Of a stretch of DNA of 64,000 nt, positions 25,526-34,001 are shown piece by piece (position 1 is the stretch's first letter; the number at the start of each line of letters is the position of its first letter). The translations under genes were made by a program, and so were the position numbers. The stretch comes from Alistipes finegoldii DSM 17242 (lineage in GTDB: Bacteria; Bacteroidota; Bacteroidia; Bacteroidales; Rikenellaceae): the NCBI RefSeq assembly GCF_000265365.1, contig NC_018011.1, positions 2,108,001 through 2,172,000 on the forward strand, in the 5' to 3' direction. Below the pieces are notes generated by a model. It worked only from the letters and a program-made list of their open reading frames with translations, did not search any database and had not been told where the DNA came from.

Positions 25526-26857
25526 CTACAAGTCGCGGACGGGATATGTCCGGTTGTCGGGTTCGTAGAGGAAAAAATATATTCGTTCGAATTGTGTGAG
25601 ACTGATTGCCCAAAGGTGCAATCCATCTGCGGCAGTGGAGGATATGTAATGCTCGTTGGCTTTTAGTTTTCTGCCACCTATCAAGCTCAGACATCGTTGT
25701 ACTTCGTCCAGATTTTGACGTATCAAATACATTTGTCCCGCAGCTGGCTGGTACCATTTGCCCGGATTATCTTTATCGTAGTTGTAACATTTTTCGGTGA
25801 ACTCGATTTTCCGCATAACGTCTTTGGCATTGAGTAATGCCTCTGTGTTTTTTCGGCCGTTATAATCAAATTTGGCTTCTCTCCAGTCCTGAATGACCGT
25901 GAGGTCAGAAACACTCGTGAACTCACCACCGCCCCAATCTCCGATAACGGGATCCGGGGCCATCAGAAACCTGCATTCCTCCGTGATGATTGCGACACCT
26001 TCAGCTTGCTCTTCCCATTCTTTGTTCCATACCGTACTTGGGTAGTAGAGTGAATTGCAGTAAATATATACGCCGGGCTCGGGATTCGTGAGGCTTCCGT
26101 TAATCCCCTTGACTTCGACTTCGATGTCCACTTCGGAAACACTGATGTCGTCCTTTACTACGCAATGGATTTTGTGTATACCCGTTACATGGGGTTGGTA
26201 AGAGAGCATATTATGGGAGTCTGCAGGACAGTAGAAACGATTTCCGGCAATGCCGTTTTCGAGTATGAAAAATCCGTTGCCTTCAGTTGACAGTTGTACG
26301 AAAAAGTCACCGGCATAATTCTCTTTGGTTGCTGTTAAAATAAATTTAAACTGCTGTTCCAAATTGATTGTCGGGGTGATACATTCGACATTCGTTATGA
26401 TTTCCGCAGTATTGACACTCACTGCATAAATTCTTTTTTCGACCTTTGTCCCGTCGGCCGAGATTGCATAGATACCGAAGTTGAACGGCTGTTTGGCCGT
26501 CGCCCCGGCTTGGGGCGTAATTTTCAGGTGGAGCACCTTCGAGGAGAACTCCTCGTTGACGATCTCGTAGGGAATCTGCTGTTCGGCTTGCCATTGCAGT
26601 TCATGGCCGTCTACTGTTGCCACGGCCTTACCTCCGTTGCAGGAGGTGTTCAACAGGAAATAGTCTGCTGCCGGATTCTTTTCGGTGATTGTCAGTGTTG
26701 CCTCGATTACTTCGCCTAACTCGTATTCTCGGCTCTGGTAATCGAGTGTCATGCTGATTGAGGGTTTCGGGCCGGGAGTATCCGGCTCTGCGGAGTCTTT
26801 GCTGCACGCCGTCGTTGCGGCCAGTAGCAGCATGAGAATTGTCTTGTAAGTTTTCAT
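25526..26857 (-). CDS. TraQ-like surface lipoprotein with C-terminal domain (443 aa)
   Basis: The start at 26857 gives MKTYKTILMLLLAATTAC, a lipoprotein signal, 22 bp after the tRNA-like gene. Modules at about 30-140 and 155-260 have the TraQ-like pattern (LTITEKNPAADYFLLNTSCN, FILTATKENYAGDFFVQLST). The remainder resembles C-terminal domains of Bacteroidetes fimbrial tip proteins (YCNSLYYPSTVWNKEW ... LHLWAISLTQFERIYFFLY). Probably a fimbria-associated surface protein. Confidence 0.65.
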   Translation of the reverse strand: MKTYKTILMLLLAATTACSKDSAEPDTPGPKPSISMTLDYQSREYELGEVIEATLTITEKNPAADYFLLNTSCNGGKAVATVDGHELQWQAEQQIPYEIVNEEFSSKVLHLKITPQAGATAKQPFNFGIYAISADGTKVEKRIYAVSVNTAEIITNVECITPTINLEQQFKFILTATKENYAGDFFVQLSTEGNGFFILENGIAGNRFYCPADSHNMLSYQPHVTGIHKIHCVVKDDISVSEVDIEVEVKGINGSLTNPEPGVYIYCNSLYYPSTVWNKEWEEQAEGVAIITEECRFLMAPDPVIGDWGGGEFTSVSDLTVIQDWREAKFDYNGRKNTEALLNAKDVMRKIEFTEKCYNYDKDNPGKWYQPAAGQMYLIRQNLDEVQRCLSLIGGRKLKANEHYISSTAADGLHLWAISLTQFERIYFFLYEPDNRTYPVRDL

Positions 26858-26879
26858 GACGCAAAATATTTGGAGTTGT

Positions 26880-26985
26880 GTCGCCGACGGGACTCGAACC
26901 CGCAACCTCATGCCCGGATCCAATTTACTAATCTATTCGTATGAAAGAAACCGGACATGCGCTCTTCCGATTGAGCTACGGCGAC
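26880..26985 (-). tRNA. tRNA-like gene with expanded anticodon arm
   Basis: The minus strand reads a perfect 7-bp acceptor (GTCGCCG/CGGCGAC), TA, a D-arm GCTC-AATCGGAA-GAGC, and a T-arm GCGGG-TTCGAGT-CCCGT with a 5-nt variable loop. The anticodon stem CATGT/GCATG extends through CCGG/CCGG and closes a loop, giving 41 nt where 7 are normal. No anticodon can be assigned. No CCA is encoded. It may be a tRNA pseudogene, a tRNA with an insertion, or a tRNA-mimic regulatory element in the fimbrial operon. Confidence 0.7.
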
Positions 26986-27034
26986 TTGAATCACCCCCGG
27001 CCGCAGCCGGGGATGATTGGGGAAAAGGTAGGGT

Positions 27035-28105
27035 TTACTGCCCCAAGTTCACGTCTTGCGTGGACAAGGCATCCCAGTTTGCGACGGTCACGGCCAAAGT
27101 CACGTCCTGTCCTGTGAGTCCGTCGAGCTTCGCATTGACTTTGTAGGAGCCGTTTCGTGCGATCTTGCCGCCGGTTGCTCCCGTGAGTTCCGTTTCGTAG
27201 GTGACGGCCAGCTGGTCGGTCGTAGTCGAGAGGTTGCCGTCAGCATCATAAACGGCATTGAGGACTACTTTTATTCGCGATCCCGTAGCGGCTGCGGCCT
27301 TCTCGTTGATGTAGAAAAGGTTGTTGTACTTGTAGGCGTTTGTTTTCGACGCTCCGGTCTTGTCGCAGTAGGCGTCCTGTGCCGAGGTGAAGGAAGAACT
27401 TACGGTTGCATATTTGTTCGCCGTCTGGTCAATCAGATAAGATTTCTCGGCTCCTTTGCTCAATGTAATTTTCTTGATCTCGATACAACCGTTGCCATAT
27501 TTGCTCCGGAACGCATCCGTCATGGTGGTCTGAATCTCGACCTTCGCCACGACGCGCTTCACGGTCATGGTTACGGACGTTGTCCCTGCTGTGATTTTGG
27601 CGGTTGTAGCTCCGGTCATTACGAATCCTCCGGAGCGCATGGCCTTTGTCGTGACGTTTGCGTAGGTGCCGTTGTAGGAGGCGATGTCGCTCTCCAACTC
27701 TTCGAGCAGCTTGGTCTTGGTGGTGATGTTATCCGCTATGTTACGGTTGATAACGACATAGAAATCACACGAGGCATCGGCGCTCACGCCCGGAAGTACG
27801 AACTTGATCGGCGTCGTGGTCGAGCCGTTCACTTCGGCGGCGGTCAGTACGCGGCGCAGGATTTGCGTGCCCGAGGTGTTGTAGACGATAAGTACAGCGG
27901 AGGAGATCGACTTCTCCCAACTTTCGGTAGTGCCGGAGCCAAAGGCGCGAGTTCCGTCAGCTACACTTTCATTTTTCAGGATAAGTTCGATTTCGCCTTC
28001 CTTTCCACCGTTGGTCGGTGTAGGATTAACTTCGTCTTTCGTGCAGGCTGCAAGCAGCATCGGCATTACCGCGATTGCGGTCAGTTTCATAAAAAATTTT
28101 TTCAT
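27035..28105 (-). CDS. Fimbrillin (FimA/Mfa1-type major fimbrial subunit)
   Basis: Lipoprotein signal MKKFFMKLTAIAVMPMLLAA, then C, as in type V pilus subunits. The mature protein shows the two-domain beta pattern with SSAVLIVYNTSGTQILRR, FYVVINRN, VKRVVAKVEIQT and a C-terminal VTVANWDALSTQDVNLGQ strand that would take part in strand exchange after proteolytic maturation. At 356 aa it is a typical length. It is downstream of an Mfa2-like anchor gene. Confidence 0.85.
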   Translation of the reverse strand: MKKFFMKLTAIAVMPMLLAACTKDEVNPTPTNGGKEGEIELILKNESVADGTRAFGSGTTESWEKSISSAVLIVYNTSGTQILRRVLTAAEVNGSTTTPIKFVLPGVSADASCDFYVVINRNIADNITTKTKLLEELESDIASYNGTYANVTTKAMRSGGFVMTGATTAKITAGTTSVTMTVKRVVAKVEIQTTMTDAFRSKYGNGCIEIKKITLSKGAEKSYLIDQTANKYATVSSSFTSAQDAYCDKTGASKTNAYKYNNLFYINEKAAAATGSRIKVVLNAVYDADGNLSTTTDQLAVTYETELTGATGGKIARNGSYKVNAKLDGLTGQDVTLAVTVANWDALSTQDVNLGQ

Positions 28106-28152
28106 AAAGGGATGATTAAAAAATTAAGTGAGAAAATAAGTTATTTTCGAGC

Positions 28153-29031
28153 CTATGCTCCGAAATGTTCTTCTTGAATGACAATTCCTTCCCAGTCGGA
28201 GATAATTACCATCACATTGGCTCCGTTCAGGAGAATGCGGATGTCTATCTCGACGTCGTGTCCCGGATTAGGGGCGATCTCTATGTAGCGTTGTATCGTG
28301 GCCACAAAGAGTTCATGCCCGTAAATCGAGGTGGGATCGTCGGTGTAGATGCCGATTGAGATTGGCGAGTCCGAAGGAAAGTAGGGCGTGTAAAACGATC
28401 CCGACATGGTGCCGGCCGCCGGGTCGCGGGCCAGTTGGGGACGATACATTCTGAAGCCGCCGCAGGGCTTGTTGTCAAAACTCAGAGCGGCGTAGTTGTT
28501 CAGCCCGAAATAGAAATCTTCGGGGTTGTTGATGTTCTGCATCCCTTCGACACGGACGTTGACCTTGTAAACGGACTTGAACAGGTCGATGTCGAAGCGC
28601 AGCGAGTCGCCCTTTTGGATCGGCGTCTGGATGCGGTTGAAGAAAAGCGGGTCGGCACCCGTATCTGGGAAGGTGATTGCAGCGTCCCGGATGTTGTCTG
28701 CCGACACCGTGGAGCCATGCCCTACATTCGCAAGCGTCACAATCCCATATTCTCCATTGGAAATGTAGGTCTGCATGGCTCCGGTATCGGTCAGGAATTC
28801 GTCCCGCGTAAGCGTCGTGTCGCGGTACTGCCTGCCGGTCTTCAGGTCGAAGAAGAACAGGCGCAGGGTCTGCACCTCGTCCATGGTGTCGTGCTCCCCG
28901 TCGTTGTAGTTGTAGCGCAGGTATACGATGGCCTTGCGCTTCACATCGACGTCGATGTCGTCGTGGATCTCGCAGCCGGGGAGAAGGCTCGCGAGCCAAA
29001 TCCCCGTGAGTATGTAGCAGAGGTATTTCAT
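28153..29031 (-). CDS. FimB/Mfa2-family fimbrial anchor lipoprotein
   Basis: Lipoprotein signal MKYLCYILTGIWLASLLPGC, then DVKRKAIVYLRYNYND and LRLFFFDLKTGR, as in Mfa2/FimB anchor proteins. These hold the fimbria in the outer membrane and limit its length. C-terminal IRILLNGANVMVIISDWEGI is also typical. It lies 47 bp before the fimbrillin gene and after two accessory genes of the same operon. Confidence 0.82.
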   Translation of the reverse strand: MKYLCYILTGIWLASLLPGCEIHDDIDVDVKRKAIVYLRYNYNDGEHDTMDEVQTLRLFFFDLKTGRQYRDTTLTRDEFLTDTGAMQTYISNGEYGIVTLANVGHGSTVSADNIRDAAITFPDTGADPLFFNRIQTPIQKGDSLRFDIDLFKSVYKVNVRVEGMQNINNPEDFYFGLNNYAALSFDNKPCGGFRMYRPQLARDPAAGTMSGSFYTPYFPSDSPISIGIYTDDPTSIYGHELFVATIQRYIEIAPNPGHDVEIDIRILLNGANVMVIISDWEGIVIQEEHFGA

Positions 29032-29032
29032 A

Positions 29033-29404
29033 TTATTCGTTGTGTTTCTTGAGTTCGTCGAATAGCGTCTTGAGCTTCGCGTTGGATGCCAAATACAGGA
29101 AGAGCATATTTCGGGGTTTACAGATCATGGCCAAGTGTTCCTTTGCCTCGTCGATCCGCCCGGCCTTGTAGTATACCAAGGCGGCCAGTGCGTGCGTCTC
29201 TTTTGTGAAATGCCACCAATGCAGATAATCCATGATGTCTGCTGCGTCCTTGATCTTTCCCTGCTCCCAAAGGTCGAGTACCATAGCCTCGTAGCTTTTT
29301 CGACGAAAGGAGACCGAGTGCGGTAGCATGTAGCATAATATGGTGCCGACACAAAGCAGAAGTGCATAGAGTACTATATCGAATAATCCTAACTCAACTG
29401 TCAT
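29033..29404 (-). CDS. Small membrane protein with helical repeats (123 aa)
   Basis: An N-terminal membrane helix (LFDIVLYALLLCVGTILCYML) is followed by about 95 residues of TPR-like helices (YEAMVLDLWEQGKIKDAADI, HALAALVYYKAGRIDEAKEH). It overlaps the OmpA-like gene at its start and abuts the Mfa2-like gene. It is probably an inner-membrane accessory protein of the fimbrial operon. Confidence 0.65.
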   Translation of the reverse strand: MTVELGLFDIVLYALLLCVGTILCYMLPHSVSFRRKSYEAMVLDLWEQGKIKDAADIMDYLHWWHFTKETHALAALVYYKAGRIDEAKEHLAMICKPRNMLFLYLASNAKLKTLFDELKKHNE

Positions 29405-31187
29405 AGGTCGTAGATTTTACGTTGTTCTGCTTATAGAGTATCTGGATTTCGGGGTCGAGGTTGCCGCGGAACTTCAGCACCGGGTCTGCCTGAATCGCCT
29501 TGAGGTAATATTCCAGTCCTTCACGCGGCCGGTTCATGCGCGAGAGGGCTATGGCCGATAGGTAATCGGTTCTTGGGTTCTTCTCGGCCGGCGGCAGCTG
29601 CTCCAGAATCTCGAAAGCCGCCTCGTCGTAACTCAGCGAGAGCAGCACGATCGCAAGGTTCTGGCACTTGTAGTCGTTCAGGGTGCGCAGCGCCCCGACA
29701 TAATCCCGGTCGCGGAGCTGCTGCACTCCGCGCATGTAGGTCGTGTCGAGTACGGTCAGCACGACGGTATCCTTGACCATATCGACGCGGCGCAGGTTGT
29801 AGCGGAAGTCCACGGCCCGCAACTGGGGATAGAGGATCTCCTTCATGAAGGCGTAGTCCCCGGGGAACTGCTGGCGGATCTGCTGTTCCGTCACGTCGAG
29901 GTTCCTGCTCCGGTCGATCATGTCCGTAATCTTTTCCCAGTTGGGCACGTCGCTGTTGTGGCGGATCAGGTGCTTGAGCAGCGTCCAGTCCTCACCGATG
30001 GAGCGGGTTCGGATCAGCGTATCGACCTCGTGGCCGAACTTTCGCACCAAGCGCTCCTTGATTGCCCGGGCACGCTCGCCGGCAATACGGTTGTTGGTCG
30101 CCATCGAACCGTCGGGAGAGGATGAAGCGGTAATGGTGATAGAATCGACGAAGAATTCGTACTGGTTGATAAGCGTGTCCATCAGACGTTCGATTTTGTC
30201 AAGCTGCACATGGTTCTGGCCCATCGTGTCGATTACATTGGCACGGCCGACCGGGAAGGTGATGTAGTTACGGTCGCGTACCTCGACATACTTGTCTATG
30301 ATTTTGAGCATGTACCGAGGCTCGTTATCCAAAAGCGACAACATGGATGTCACGGTGTAGGTCAGCGTATCGCTGTTCGTGAGGTCGTAACGGCTGCGGT
30401 CGATGGCATCGACGCGGCCCCGGAAAAAGAGATGCAGGCGCTTGGTATCCTTCGTCGGCCGATAGGTCTGGGTGTAATAGTAGCGTATCTCGCCTTTGCG
30501 GATCAGTACGGAGTCGAGCCTCGGATCGTTCAGGTAGGGGAACGAGATCGTTTGTTTGTAGGTGGACTCCAGTTTGTCGGCCCGGCGCTTTTGGCCGCCG
30601 GCGATGTAGCGGTTGTAGGCTTCGTAGTACTTCGCGGCCAGACCGGTAGTGGTCGTAAGCTCTGTTGAGTCGCCGAGAATACGGTTCAGGTACTTGTTCA
30701 TCTGCCAGTACTGGCGCTTCTGGATGTCGGAAAAAAGCTCACCCCGGATAGAGAGAGGTTGCAGCGCCTCTTCAGTCCCGTTGTTCTCTATGACCGGGGT
30801 GAGCGACAACCCCCACGTGCTGCTCTGGAGAGCAGCGGGTATGCCTATGATGAAGTCGATAGCAATCTCCCCGTTGCGTTCGGCTACGGTTTTCGACTTG
30901 GCGACGATGTAGACGGTTTGAATGTCCTCGCCCTTGATGGTGACTTCGCCCGTGGAGTCGCGTTCGACCTCGGCCAGATAGGCGCTGTCGCGGCCACCGT
31001 TCATCGAGATGCGGCGCATCTTGGCCACGGCACGTTCTACGTCTTCGACTTCGGGCGTTTCGACAGGCCCGTTGCCGGGCAGGTGGATGTCGGCCGTCGG
31101 GGTGCTGCGCAGCAAGGAGTGCGTCATGGCGCAGGAGAGCATCAGGACAGTCAGGGCTATGGAAACGAGTGTTTTATATGGGTTCAT
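29394..31187 (-). CDS. DUF3868/OmpA-like fimbrial accessory lipoprotein (597 aa)
   Basis: Signal MNPYKTLVSIALTVLMLSC. The middle region (DSITITASSSPDGSMATNNR, IAGERARAIKERLVRKF) is an OmpA-type peptidoglycan-binding segment, and the N-terminal part fits the DUF3868 proteins found with DUF3575 genes at fimbrial loci. The C-terminal 120 residues form TPR-like helices (RDYVGALRTLNDYKCQNLAI). It probably links the fimbrial machinery to the cell wall. It overlaps its neighbours by a few bases on both sides. Confidence 0.75.
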   Translation of the reverse strand: MNPYKTLVSIALTVLMLSCAMTHSLLRSTPTADIHLPGNGPVETPEVEDVERAVAKMRRISMNGGRDSAYLAEVERDSTGEVTIKGEDIQTVYIVAKSKTVAERNGEIAIDFIIGIPAALQSSTWGLSLTPVIENNGTEEALQPLSIRGELFSDIQKRQYWQMNKYLNRILGDSTELTTTTGLAAKYYEAYNRYIAGGQKRRADKLESTYKQTISFPYLNDPRLDSVLIRKGEIRYYYTQTYRPTKDTKRLHLFFRGRVDAIDRSRYDLTNSDTLTYTVTSMLSLLDNEPRYMLKIIDKYVEVRDRNYITFPVGRANVIDTMGQNHVQLDKIERLMDTLINQYEFFVDSITITASSSPDGSMATNNRIAGERARAIKERLVRKFGHEVDTLIRTRSIGEDWTLLKHLIRHNSDVPNWEKITDMIDRSRNLDVTEQQIRQQFPGDYAFMKEILYPQLRAVDFRYNLRRVDMVKDTVVLTVLDTTYMRGVQQLRDRDYVGALRTLNDYKCQNLAIVLLSLSYDEAAFEILEQLPPAEKNPRTDYLSAIALSRMNRPREGLEYYLKAIQADPVLKFRGNLDPEIQILYKQNNVKSTTYDS

Positions 31188-31477
31188 TTCTTAGTTGATT
31201 TGATGTCCGATAATCCTTCGGCGATATATTCGTTTGCCTTTGCCAGATGCGAGTTCTCCCGCGGACATTGAAGTTCCTGCTTCTCCGGTGCCGTGGCATG
31301 CCACTCTTCATAGCAGTCGGGACAATACATGAGATTGACGGCTCCCACATAGAACCCGCTTGAACTGATCTTCCGACCGCAGCGGTCGCAGACTTTGGCC
31401 CGAACCCATACTTTGATTTCGGCGGCCGATAATGTCAGTACTTTATATCCTTTGGAGTTTTCGAAAGTCGTTGTCAT
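31184..31477 (-). CDS. Zinc-ribbon protein (97 aa)
   Basis: Four cysteines in two CxxC pairs (CDRCGRK and MYCPDCYEEW, about 18 residues apart) form a treble-clef or ribbon zinc site. No signal peptide. It overlaps the next gene's start by 4 bp. Its presence inside a surface-fimbria operon is unusual; it may be a regulator or chaperone. Confidence 0.65.
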   Translation of the reverse strand: MTTTFENSKGYKVLTLSAAEIKVWVRAKVCDRCGRKISSSGFYVGAVNLMYCPDCYEEWHATAPEKQELQCPRENSHLAKANEYIAEGLSDIKSTKK

Positions 31478-31489
31478 GGGATCTGTGAA

Positions 31490-32032
31490 TTAGAACAAGT
31501 AGGAAAATGACAGGTTGCATTTGATCGGGACGAGCAGGAACCGGCGGTGACGATAGGTATACTCGTCGTCGAACTCCCCGATGTACTTCGGCCGCAGCTT
31601 CTCGGTGTAGGGGGTATAGACGATACCGGCCCCGATCTCGACGATGAAGTTCCAGCGGGTACTCAGGAGTTTCGAATAGCCCCACGAGCATCCGATGCCG
31701 TAGGCGTTGCCTTTGAAGGTGCGTTTGTCGTAGCCTATGGTGTAGTTGGCATAAAACAGCGAGGGGGAGACGAACTGTCCGATGTATCGCTCGACGAACC
31801 AGTGCCGCCATCCCGGTTGCAGGACGACATGGCTCCACTGGGTGTCTCCGAACTTGAACGGATTGGCTGACACCGGAATGTTGATCGTATTGTGCAAGTT
31901 CACGTTCAGATCGACGGCCGCGTTTATGTTCCCGGCAGCCCATCCGACGATGTTGGTCGATACGGACGAGAACTGGGCGTAAGAGGCTGAAAACGTGAAC
32001 AGCGATACGATAATGAGGAGATAGTGTTTCAT
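31490..32032 (-). CDS. DUF3575-family outer-membrane protein (180 aa)
   Basis: The ATG at 32032 gives a signal peptide (MKHYLLIIVSLFTFSASYA|Q). The mature part has the DUF3575 pattern (STNIVGWAAGNINAAVDLNV, WSHVVLQPGWRHWF, YIGQFVSPSLFYANYTIGYD, CNLSFSYLF end), an outer-membrane barrel that usually starts Bacteroidales fimbrial operons. It is the first gene after the operon promoter at 32204-32236 and a leader hairpin at 32055-32124. Confidence 0.8.
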   Translation of the reverse strand: MKHYLLIIVSLFTFSASYAQFSSVSTNIVGWAAGNINAAVDLNVNLHNTINIPVSANPFKFGDTQWSHVVLQPGWRHWFVERYIGQFVSPSLFYANYTIGYDKRTFKGNAYGIGCSWGYSKLLSTRWNFIVEIGAGIVYTPYTEKLRPKYIGEFDDEYTYRHRRFLLVPIKCNLSFSYLF

Positions 32033-32054
32033 ATTGACGATATTGTGAAAAAAG

Positions 32055-32124
32055 TGGGGCGGACGCATTTGCATAATGTATTAAATCCCTTCAGTCTGCT
32101 TGGAAAGAGAAATTGTCCGCCCCA
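32055..32124 (-). promoter_or_regulatory. Leader inverted repeat followed by T-run (possible attenuator)
   Basis: A 10-bp perfect inverted repeat TGGGGCGGAC (32055-32064) / GTCCGCCCCA (32115-32124) encloses 50 bp in the 5' leader of the fimbrial operon. On the transcript the 3' arm is followed by CACTTTTTT, so the stem could act as an intrinsic terminator or attenuator 23 bp before the first start codon. Confidence 0.5.
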
Positions 32125-32203
32125 GTAGTTTCATTCCGGAGTGTTGTGTCATTTGCAGACCGATGCTTTTATACATGATTAGATTTTAATACGTTATGCG
32201 ATG

Positions 32204-32236
32204 CAAAGGTACCCGTTCTGTGAGGTGCAAAGCAAA
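32204..32236 (-). promoter_or_regulatory. Promoter of fimbrial operon
   Basis: On the minus strand TACCTTTG (32204-32211) with TTTG (32233-32236) 21 bp upstream: consensus Bacteroidetes promoter. Confidence 0.65.
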
Positions 32237-32276
32237 TTATAGATACTTTTGGGAGGGGCTTCCATTTTTGTAATCG

Positions 32277-32306
32277 TTTGATTCTAAAAAAGAATGATTA
32301 TATTTG
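32277..32306 (+). promoter_or_regulatory. Promoter with ATTCT-N5-AGAAT repeat
   Basis: TTTG (32277-32280), 18 bp, TATATTTG (32299-32306). The spacer contains the inverted repeat ATTCT-AAAAA-AGAAT (32281-32295), a possible operator. It drives the gene at 32332. Confidence 0.55.
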
Positions 32307-32331
32307 TGCAATTGAATTCTACAAGAAAAAC

Positions 32332-32610
32332 ATGGCGAAAAACGGGGATACGAGAAAGCTCCTGCTGGATATTGATATCGAAACGATGGAGTATATTAAT
32401 GACTACAAGTATGCAATGCTTTTATCCCAGGGGATAGTAATGACCAATGTGGATATATTTATTGCAGCGATCCAGAGTTTAAAGCGTGAGACAGAGAAGG
32501 AAGGAACACTCAAAGTTGTTCCCCGGCCGGAGCATGTGCGTAAAATGGAAGTCAGCAGACGCGAAGCATTGCAGGCCGGCAAGTTACGGAAGAAACAAAA
32601 TAAGGAGTAA
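32332..32610 (+). CDS. Small hypothetical DNA-binding-like protein (92 aa)
   Basis: The ATG at 32332 follows the promoter by 25 bp. MAKNGDTRKLLLDIDIETMEYI, then YKYAMLLSQGIVMTNVDIFIAAIQSLKRET and a basic tail fit a ribbon-helix-helix-like or small helical protein. It may repress its own promoter. It is a lone plus-strand gene between two minus-strand operons. Confidence 0.6.
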   Translation: MAKNGDTRKLLLDIDIETMEYINDYKYAMLLSQGIVMTNVDIFIAAIQSLKRETEKEGTLKVVPRPEHVRKMEVSRREALQAGKLRKKQNKE

Positions 32611-32611
32611 T

Positions 32612-32642
32612 ACAAGGAGGGCTTGATTTAAGGCCCTCTTGT
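32612..32642. terminator. Bidirectional terminator
   Basis: ACAAGGAGGGC / GCCCTCTTGT hairpin with one bulged G and a 10-nt loop, between the convergent ends at 32610 (+) and 32628 (-). Confidence 0.7.
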
Positions 32643-33206
32643 GTTGATAAAGAGATAGCAATAGGGAAGGGGCGGGAGAGTTTGTCCGTTCCTTTGGACG
32701 GTATAATGTAAATGCTTTCCCGTACTGCGGCCTGAGGTTCCCATTATGCCAATCGGATCGCCGATATGTATTTTTTGGCGCGGACTCCGGATAAAAGTGC
32801 GTTTCAGGTGCCCGTATGTGGTTTTAAAGCCGTATTTGTGCCGTATCTTTATGTGTAATCCAATAAGATCATTATAGGCTACTGTATCAATAATCCCGTT
32901 TGCCGCAGCGTAGATTGTATCATTCCCAGACGGGGGAATGTCGATGCCTGAGTGCTGGTGTATTTTTTGTGTGATAGGGTGAATGCGCAAGCCGTAGCCT
33001 GAAGAGATTCGCACCCTGTCGAAATTCGGTTGTTGTACTGGGGAGATACATGGGATGTCGAGGATCTGCGGTGCTCTAGCTGGGAGTTGGGCAATGATAT
33101 CTAATATTTCATTGTTTCTCGCTGTATAGAGTGCATGTGTATCTTGTCCCCATAAAGTTATGGGAAGCAGTTGGAGGAGCAGCGATATTTTTGTCCATTT
33201 TCTCAT
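32628..33206 (-). CDS. M23-family (LytM) peptidase
   Basis: Signal peptide (MRKWTKISLLLQLLPITLWG|Q). The catalytic M23 motifs are present: H85-SGI-D89 and HLH at 165-167, plus RISSGYGLRIHPI upstream. The enzyme cleaves peptidoglycan cross-links. On ICEs it opens the wall for the mating apparatus. Length (192 aa) is typical of the single-domain form. The overlap (4 bp) with the upstream gene implies co-translation. Confidence 0.88.
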   Translation of the reverse strand: MRKWTKISLLLQLLPITLWGQDTHALYTARNNEILDIIAQLPARAPQILDIPCISPVQQPNFDRVRISSGYGLRIHPITQKIHQHSGIDIPPSGNDTIYAAANGIIDTVAYNDLIGLHIKIRHKYGFKTTYGHLKRTFIRSPRQKIHIGDPIGIMGTSGRSTGKHLHYTVQRNGQTLPPLPYCYLFINTRGP

Positions 33207-33478
33207 AAAAGATCAGAAAGAAGAACATGCAGAGCATTCGTTATCGCCTCGTTCCGGGGGCAGTCGGCCTTGATGCTCCTGCAAAACTCCTGTATGGCTT
33301 CCTCGTTTTTGCGCTCGAGGTAATCCCGGTATTCTCGATCTGACATAGACTGGTGAAACTGGGGCTTAAAATCCGCGATGTAGTTGACGAGGTAGGGCTT
33401 GAAAAAGGCTAAATCGTATAATTCTCGTATTTCCAGATCAATAATCTGCTGGAGTTTTTTATCTGTATTTTCACTCAT
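33203..33478 (-). CDS. Hypothetical ICE protein (91 aa)
   Basis: Acidic helical protein (MSENTDKKLQQIIDLEIREL, then YRDYLERKNEEAIQEFCRS). It has faint similarity in layout to DUF1896 proteins of conjugative transposons, not enough to assign. It is coupled by 4-bp overlaps to genes on both sides. Confidence 0.6.
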   Translation of the reverse strand: MSENTDKKLQQIIDLEIRELYDLAFFKPYLVNYIADFKPQFHQSMSDREYRDYLERKNEEAIQEFCRSIKADCPRNEAITNALHVLLSDLL

Positions 33479-33810
33479 TGGTTTTTGATTTTTTCAACTG
33501 TCGATTTTGAAAAAAATACATAATTCTTGATTGATTGACGCTTCAGTATACTGCGTTCGACTTTCTCTATCGCCCTGTATTTTGCATTTTTTTTGTTGTC
33601 TGCCCGAACTCTGCAATGCACGATCATAAAACGTAACCCGACATCATATAGGCCCGGGGGAACTTTGTTGGCAGTTTTGTAAATACCTAATAGGTTCGCC
33701 ATTCGATGTATGGCTTTGGAACTCCGTTTGAATTTCACCTCCAGCTCTTTAGCCGTATACTTTGGATAGAGTTTAATCAATTCCTTTTTTTCTTTTGAAT
33801 TCCACTCCAT
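33475..33810 (-). CDS. HTH-like hypothetical protein (111 aa)
   Basis: The N-terminus MEWNSKEKKELIKLYPKYTA, then KELEVKFKRSSKAIHRMANLLG reads like a Myb/SANT-type or GcrA-like helix-turn-helix. The C-terminal half is basic. Probably DNA-binding; target unknown. First of a three-gene overlapping set ending in the M23 peptidase. Confidence 0.6.
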   Translation of the reverse strand: MEWNSKEKKELIKLYPKYTAKELEVKFKRSSKAIHRMANLLGIYKTANKVPPGLYDVGLRFMIVHCRVRADNKKNAKYRAIEKVERSILKRQSIKNYVFFSKSTVEKIKNQ

Positions 33811-33821
33811 AGTCTTGACAA

Positions 33822-34001
33822 TTAGTGTTTAATAGGAACATTGAGTTCTATCTCACGGACACAGGCTTCCATGTCGTCGCCCATAGCTTCAGCCTGGGCC
33901 ATTCCTTCGAGCCGGAGTCTGTCCGAGTCGTTGTCTGCGAGGGCATATAAGCGTCCGTATTCGCCATATGCGTCCTCGATAGTGATGGCATACACTTTCA
34001 T
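33822..34001 (-). CDS. Small acidic hypothetical protein (59 aa)
   Basis: ATG at 34001 on the minus strand gives MKVYAITIEDAYGEYGRLYA, then an acidic helical region and the end IELNVPIKH. It occupies the gap before the HTH-like gene. Codon use and fold-like sequence look real. No family is recognised. Confidence 0.55.
   Translation of the reverse strand: MKVYAITIEDAYGEYGRLYALADNDSDRLRLEGMAQAEAMGDDMEACVREIELNVPIKH

Noticed and set aside
26856..27146. Plus-strand ORF across the tRNA-like gene
   Set aside because: It translates the tRNA arms (TRTRNLMPG pattern, common in false ORFs over tRNA genes) and opposes the fimbrillin gene.
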